A stretch of 64,000 bases of DNA from RGIG5299 sp045588575. GTDB lineage: Bacteria > Bacillota > Clostridia > Oscillospirales > RGIG5299. This document shows, one piece after another, positions 60,192 to 64,000 of the stretch. The stretch is taken from the NCBI GenBank assembly GCA_045588575.1, contig JAZNEJ010000012.1, positions 4,333-68,332 on the forward strand, given 5' to 3'. The position numbers were made by a program, and so were the translations under genes. The stretch's first letter is position 1; every line of letters begins with the position of its first letter. Under the pieces are notes generated by a model. That model had not been told where the DNA came from. It ran no database searches and was given only the letters and a program-made list of their open reading frames with translations.

Positions 60192-60974
60192 ATGGAAACT
60201 TCTCTTAAAAGACTCGTTATTAAAATAGGCACGTCATCTTTAACCTATAAAAACGGAAAAATAAATATTTCTTCTTTTGAAAAGCTTGCAAGAATTATTT
60301 CCGATTTGAAAAACAGAGATATAGACGTTATTCTTATAACCTCCGGAGCTATCGGCATAGGCTCTGCAAAGCTCGGTTTTAAAGGAAAACCGGAAAGCGT
60401 TATGGACCGTCAGGCATCTGCCGCAGTCGGTCAGTGCGCTTTAATGAACCTTTACGATAAAATTTTTGCCGAATACGGTTACACCGTTGCCCAGCTTTTG
60501 CTTACTAAAGATATAAAGCACAGCGAGCAGGCTCTTATTAACACAAAAAACACCTTTGAAACGCTTTTTACTCATAATTCAATCCCCATAGTTAATGAAA
60601 ACGACGCCATTTCCACCGATGAAATTTTCGGCGAAAACGACGCTCTTTCGGCTTTTGTTGCATCGCTTGTGGGTGCCGATACTCTTTGTATTATGACCGA
60701 TTGCGATGGGCTATACGATAAAAACCCCGCGATTTACAATGATGCGAAAATTATTAAAACGGTTGATAAAATCGACGATGAAATTCGTTCTCATTGCGGA
60801 AAATCGGTTTCCGGTTGCGGAACAGGCGGCATGATAACAAAAATAAACGCTGCGGAAACGGCCACGTCCAACGGAATTAATACATATTTTATAAACAGTT
60901 CAAAAATTTCCGAGCTTTACAACATCGTTGAAGGAAATGATTTCACAGGCACATTCTTCCCCGCAAAAAAGTAA
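60192..60974 (+). CDS. proB: Glutamate 5-kinase, short form without PUA domain
   Basis: 260 aa amino-acid kinase fold: VIKIGTSSLTY, LITSGAIGIGSAKLGF, NENDAISTDEIFGENDALSA and GTGGMITKINAAETATSNGI. Phosphorylates glutamate for proline synthesis. Many orthologues have an extra C-terminal PUA domain of about 100 residues; it is absent here. Twelve bases before proA. Confidence 0.95.
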   Translation: METSLKRLVIKIGTSSLTYKNGKINISSFEKLARIISDLKNRDIDVILITSGAIGIGSAKLGFKGKPESVMDRQASAAVGQCALMNLYDKIFAEYGYTVAQLLLTKDIKHSEQALINTKNTFETLFTHNSIPIVNENDAISTDEIFGENDALSAFVASLVGADTLCIMTDCDGLYDKNPAIYNDAKIIKTVDKIDDEIRSHCGKSVSGCGTGGMITKINAAETATSNGINTYFINSSKISELYNIVEGNDFTGTFFPAKK

Positions 60975-60986
60975 GAGGAGATTTCT

Positions 60987-62237
60987 ATGTTCGATATTTC
61001 TTTACTTTGCAAAAACGCAAAAAAAGCATCTTATGCAATCGGCAAAGCCGATACCTCTTTAAAAAACGAAGCGCTTAAAAAGATAGCGGAAAATCTTAAT
61101 AATAAAAGAGATTATATTATTATCGAAAACAAAAAAGACCTCGACGCCGCACGTTTAAACGGTATGAGTGAGGCTATGATGGACCGTCTTGCTTTAACCG
61201 ATAAAAGAATTGACGGAATTATAGAGGGTATAAATCAGGTTTGCGAGCTTTCCGACCCCGTTGGTACCGTTTTTTCAACAGTTACACGTCCTAACGGGCT
61301 TGAAATTTCGAAGGTCTCGGTTCCTATTGGAGTTATAGGCATTATTTTTGAATCACGTCCCAACGTTACGGTTGACGCCGCAGTTTTATGTATAAAAGCC
61401 GGCAACGCCGTTATTTTAAAAGGCGGCAAGGAAGCAATAAACTCAAACCGCGCTCTTAGTCAAATTATGAGAGAATCGCTTTCTTCTTTAAAATTGCCCG
61501 AAGATATTATTTCTTTCGTTGACTCCGTTTCAAGAGAAGATACCCTTTCTTTGATGAGAATGAAAGAATACGTTGACCTTATTATTCCCCGCGGCGGTGC
61601 AAATCTTATAAGAGCAACGGTTGAAAATTCTTTAATTCCCGTTATAGAAACCGGCACCGGTAACTGTCATATTTACGTTGATGAGTTTGCCGATGACCAA
61701 AAAGCATTAGATATAATCTTTAATGCAAAAACCTCACGTGTTTCGGTATGTAATGCCGCCGAAAGCTTGGTTATGCACCGTTCAAAGCTCTATTTACTTG
61801 ATAAAATCAAGGAAAAGCTCAATAGTAAAGGCGTTGAGCTTTACTGTTCAGAAGCTTGTTATAACGCCATTTCAAACAAAGAAAATGTATTTAAAGCAAC
61901 CGAAGAGGACTATTACACCGAATATTTGGATTACAAAATGTCGGTTATTGAGGTTGACTGTTTAGAAGATGCAATATCACACATTAACCGTTGCAGTTCT
62001 CACCATTCGGAATGTATTATTACCGAAAACAGTGAAAACGCTTCGGCTTTCTTAAAGGAAATTGACTCTTCCTCGGTTTATCACAACGCTTCAACCCGTT
62101 TTACCGACGGTTTTGAGTTTGGTCTTGGCGCTGAAATAGGAATTTCCACTCAAAAAATTCACGCAAGAGGCCCTATGGGTTTGAAAGAGCTTAATACTTA
62201 TAAATTCACCGTTAAAGGCAACGGTCAGGTAAGATAA
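60987..62237 (+). CDS. proA: Gamma-glutamyl phosphate reductase
   Basis: 416 aa NADPH-dependent reductase of the aldehyde dehydrogenase superfamily. Motifs: GVIGIIFESRPNVTVDAA, AVILKGGKEA, LIIPRGGANLI, VIETGTGNCHIYVDE, catalytic Cys in TSRVSVCNAAESLV and STRFTDGFEFGLGAEIGIST. Follows proB by 12 bases, AGAGGAGA upstream of the ATG. Confidence 0.96.
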   Translation: MFDISLLCKNAKKASYAIGKADTSLKNEALKKIAENLNNKRDYIIIENKKDLDAARLNGMSEAMMDRLALTDKRIDGIIEGINQVCELSDPVGTVFSTVTRPNGLEISKVSVPIGVIGIIFESRPNVTVDAAVLCIKAGNAVILKGGKEAINSNRALSQIMRESLSSLKLPEDIISFVDSVSREDTLSLMRMKEYVDLIIPRGGANLIRATVENSLIPVIETGTGNCHIYVDEFADDQKALDIIFNAKTSRVSVCNAAESLVMHRSKLYLLDKIKEKLNSKGVELYCSEACYNAISNKENVFKATEEDYYTEYLDYKMSVIEVDCLEDAISHINRCSSHHSECIITENSENASAFLKEIDSSSVYHNASTRFTDGFEFGLGAEIGISTQKIHARGPMGLKELNTYKFTVKGNGQVR

Positions 62238-62240
62238 AAT

Positions 62241-62272
62241 AACCCCCTATGGTAATTCCATAGGGGGTTTAT
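62241..62272 (+). terminator. Terminator of proBA
   Basis: Twelve-base stem AACCCCCTATGG with CCATAGGGGGTT, loop TAATT, then TTATT. Confidence 0.85.
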
Positions 62273-62274
62273 TG

Positions 62275-62303
62275 TTGAAATGTCAAATTAATTGTGATAT
62301 AAT
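62275..62303 (+). promoter_or_regulatory. Sigma-A promoter of the zinc-ribbon gene
   Basis: TTGAAA, 17-base spacer, TATAAT, ending 23 bases before the ATG. Confidence 0.75.
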
Positions 62304-62326
62304 TAGAAAAAAGCGAGGACGATTAT

Positions 62327-62596
62327 ATGAAAATACACGGTGTAAAGCGCAAATGTTCTCACCCTATTTTTTGTCTGAAAAAGCATTATTGTCCCCATTG
62401 TAACGAAATGTTAGAAAAGACCAAAACGGAAACTGTGGTTAATTCAAAATCGGAAGAAGCAAAATACTATGATTTTTCAAACGGTGATAGTTTTTTAGTC
62501 GGAAATATAAAATTCATTCAAACTGTTTTTCGTTGCAACAAATGTGATAAGACTTACTCTATAGAAGAACTTTTAGAAATAGAAAGGATGAGGTAA
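62327..62596 (+). CDS. Small zinc-ribbon-like protein
   Basis: 89 aa. Cys pairs YCPHC (about residue 22) and RCNKC (about residue 70) suggest a zinc ribbon split by a 45-residue insert; further Cys/His at CSHPIFC near the N terminus. GAGGAC lies 5-8 bases before the ATG. No named family is recognised. Its stop codon abuts the start of the next (broken) gene, indicating co-transcription, as in small accessory pairs. Confidence 0.65.
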   Translation: MKIHGVKRKCSHPIFCLKKHYCPHCNEMLEKTKTETVVNSKSEEAKYYDFSNGDSFLVGNIKFIQTVFRCNKCDKTYSIEELLEIERMR

Positions 62597-63069
62597 TTGA
62601 ACGAACAAAAAGTATACACGCATATAGATACAGATGATTCTGTTTTGTCGTTACACGATTGTTACGCCAATAGAATTCAATTCAAGAACAACATTCTTTC
62701 TTTTTATTTTCAAAACGGTTTTTGGGTTACCCCCTCGCACCCTGCAAATAAGTCTGATAAAATTATTCGCACTGATTTTCACAGGTCGACTATCACCTTG
62801 ATGACGATGTGTTGATTTATGTTTTTAAAAAAAATATTTTCGGAAAAACAATCCGTATCGAATGGACTCTTGAAAAATTAGTCCGTCTTGTGAATAACAA
62901 CACTTTTAGTTTAGAATTTCTATATCAATATAAAACATATAACAAGGAATTATTAAAGGGTTGGCTTCATTTTTGCAAGGAGCCATATGGTGATGAATGC
63001 CAAATTGAAATTCCCACGTCCAAAGTCGTATATCGTTGGAATTACCTATGCTACGACAAAACTTGGTAA
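62597..63069 (+). pseudogene. Frameshifted hypothetical gene
   Basis: The frame starting TTG at 62597 (MNEQKVYTHIDTDDS) stops at 62815, while the frame ending at 63069 continues the same protein. The switch point is at the run TTTT at 62776-62779: a fifth T there would give ...RTDFSQVDYHLDDDVLIYVF and a single protein of about 157 aa. So this is one gene broken by a one-base deletion, or a sequence error. No family recognised; the Trp/Tyr-rich beta pattern resembles small immunity-type proteins, but only loosely. Confidence 0.65.
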
Positions 63070-63084
63070 ATGAGCAAGGAGGCT

Positions 63085-63322
63085 ATCCGACAGATTGACT
63101 TTGTTTCCCTATCCATCATAAACAGTGAAATCGGGAGCTTTCGCCAGTTGCCGCTTTGTATCGTCTGTGCCTGATTTATCATTTTGGTTTTCGTTGTCAT
63201 TTTTTTCTTGATTGCCTTGAATCAGCATCCCGTCGGGAGCATCGTCCTTGCTAAGCTACGTATAAAGCACCGAAGCACCGCCAATCAGAAGAACAAACAC
63301 CAACACAAGTATTGTTTGTCAT
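63085..63322 (-). pseudogene. Decayed TlpA/redoxin-type lipoprotein-like gene
   Basis: Minus-strand reading gives a hydrophobic signal helix (QTILVLVFVLLIGGASVLY), a Gln/Asn/Asp-rich linker and APDFTVYDG, GNKVNLSD, the start of a thioredoxin-like redoxin domain. In-frame TAG codons occur at 63256-63258 and 63109-63111, the frame at the start is shifted, and the domain is cut before the CxxC site. AAAAAAGGAGTG remains as a ribosome-binding site. A clear remnant of a disulfide reductase gene. Confidence 0.7.
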
Positions 63323-63440
63323 TTTCAGGCACTCCTTTTTTACTTTTCTAATCTTAGTATACCGCATTGAATATTTCACTTCAGTGATGATGTCACAAAA
63401 ATAGGACTCCGTTTCCGGTGGCCTTGAAAGTTTTCTGTAT
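63323..63440. other. Intergenic region with no recognised gene
   Basis: About 120 bases between the decayed redoxin and the ferritin terminator; holds the redoxin remnant's ribosome-binding site and probably its old promoter. No coding frame is supported. Confidence 0.4.
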
Positions 63441-63470
63441 AAAAGCGGTACAGCAACATTACTGTACCGC
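63441..63470 (-). terminator. Terminator of the ferritin gene
   Basis: Stem GCGGTACAG with CTGTACCGC, loop of 8, then TTTTAT on the minus strand. Confidence 0.8.
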
Positions 63471-63511
63471 CTTTATTGCCTTATTAGGATTTAGTTTTTG
63501 ATTTCTGTAAA

Positions 63512-64000
63512 TCAAAGCACCAAGGAAGGTGCGGCATATACTCTTGCAGCCAATTCTTGATTGAGCATATAGAGGCTCTTGGGATCGCTTCCGAACAACT
63601 CCATCTTCGTAATCAGATCATTGGCGTTGGTCTCTTCTTCACCCTGCTCTTTAACAAACCAGTCAAGGAACTGCATGGTACGGAAATCCCTTACTTCATA
63701 TGCTGCTGCATAGATATCGTTAATCAAAGAAGTAACATATTCCTCGTGCTCAAGCCCTGCCTTAAGAACGTCCATATGACAGTTGATATCTTTGTTGGGC
63801 TTTGCGATTGCTTCAAGCGTCACCTTCTGATTTTCGTTCTGGAGGTACTGATAAAACAGCATTGCGTGGTCGCGTTCCTCCTGTGCCTGAATCTTATACC
63901 AGTTTGCAAAACCGTCAAGTCCCGCATCCTCAAAGTAGTTAGAAAAATCCAAGTAAAGATATGCGGAGTAAAACTCTTTGTTGATTTGCTGATTTAACAG
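63512..64000 (-). CDS. Ferritin, C-terminal part (runs off right edge)
   Basis: Non-heme ferritin, iron storage. The reading frame remains open past the ATG at 63952 to the window edge with LLNQQINKEFYSAYLYL, so the true start lies outside; at least 162 residues are visible. Ferroxidase residues appear in QINKEFYSAY and IQAQEERDHAMLFY, later EHEEYVTSLI and FLDWFVKEQGEEETNA. By eye this stretch is more GC-rich than neighbouring genes, which may point to recent acquisition. Confidence 0.93.
   Translation of the reverse strand: MLNQQINKEFYSAYLYLDFSNYFEDAGLDGFANWYKIQAQEERDHAMLFYQYLQNENQKVTLEAIAKPNKDINCHMDVLKAGLEHEEYVTSLINDIYAAAYEVRDFRTMQFLDWFVKEQGEEETNANDLITKMELFGSDPKSLYMLNQELAARVYAAPSLVL

Noticed and set aside
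62776..62815. Programmed -1 frameshift joining the two frames
   Set aside because: The site GATTTTC does not form a standard slippery heptamer and no stimulatory stem is evident; a one-base deletion is simpler.

Overview
The window looks like a chromosomal segment of a low-GC, endospore-forming Clostridia member, probably an uncultured Oscillospiraceae/Ruminococcaceae-type gut anaerobe. This rests on the complete spoIIA operon (SpoIIAA, SpoIIAB, SigF), SpoIIM-, SpoIID-, SpoIVFB- and SpoVB-like proteins, a SCIFF ranthipeptide locus in its usual clostridial setting next to yajC, purine synthesis with AICAR formyltransferase and IMP cyclohydrolase on separate polypeptides, and many sigma-A promoters with 17-base spacers. 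I assigned the lineage by recognising proteins; no taxonomic search was run.

Layout. 1-0.7 kb: start of aspartate ammonia-lyase (cut by the left edge). 0.9-3.3 kb: a polar amino-acid ABC transporter whose binding protein is circularly permuted. 3.6-4.6 kb: a FemX-like aminoacyltransferase. 4.7-8.4 kb: three tandem paralogous SGNH-hydrolase lipoproteins, each with its own promoter and terminator. 8.4-15 kb: a fused MacB/FtsX-type ABC exporter, then a response regulator-histidine kinase-HtrA operon. 15.4-18.1 kb: ychF, a tiny Ser/Lys-rich protein, an S1-domain protein and two tRNAs. 18.1-22 kb: XRE regulator, DUF624 protein, an Xer-like recombinase missing catalytic residues, SpoIIM, ProC. 22.1-24.6 kb: yajC, a TIGR04086 membrane protein, the SCIFF peptide and its radical-SAM maturase. 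24.7-33.3 kb: one long leftward operon, thrE-purE-purC-purM-purN-purO-purH-purD-apgM. 33.6-38.3 kb: topoisomerase IV-like parE/parC. 38.3-42.1 kb: M14 carboxypeptidase and a SpoIID-domain protein. 42.1-48.4 kb: a lysine riboswitch followed by asd, dapA, dapB, a standalone ACT-ACT protein, an acetyltransferase, and a MurT/GatD-like pair whose GatD lacks its catalytic residues. 48.4-51.5 kb: SpoVB-like flippase converging on spoIIA. 51.5-57 kb: polysaccharide genes (CapD-type dehydratase, CpsB phosphatase, fused Wzz/BY-kinase, an HPr-like protein, a sugar-associated ATP-grasp enzyme). 57-62.3 kb: SpoIVFB/LytM pair, radA, proB-proA. 62.3-64 kb: a decaying accessory patch (zinc-ribbon protein, a frameshifted gene, a decayed redoxin pseudogene) and a ferritin cut by the right edge.

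How the genes fit together. Much of the window serves the cell envelope and sporulation: diaminopimelate/lysine synthesis under lysine control, peptidoglycan modification or cleavage (FemX, MurT/GatD, M14, LytM, SpoIID), lipid-linked sugar flipping, envelope stress sensing with HtrA, and the first forespore sigma factor. Proline synthesis is split: proBA at 60-62 kb and proC at 21-22 kb. Purine synthesis here lacks purF, purL and purB, which must lie elsewhere.

The most notable observations are the circularly permuted solute-binding protein, the GatD-like protein without its Cys/His catalytic pair, the Xer-like protein lacking two catalytic residues beside spoIIM, the SGNH triplication, the terminator whose stem contains the ribosome-binding site of the next gene, and the ACT-ACT protein inside the lysine operon. 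No CRISPR array, prophage or insertion sequence was seen.
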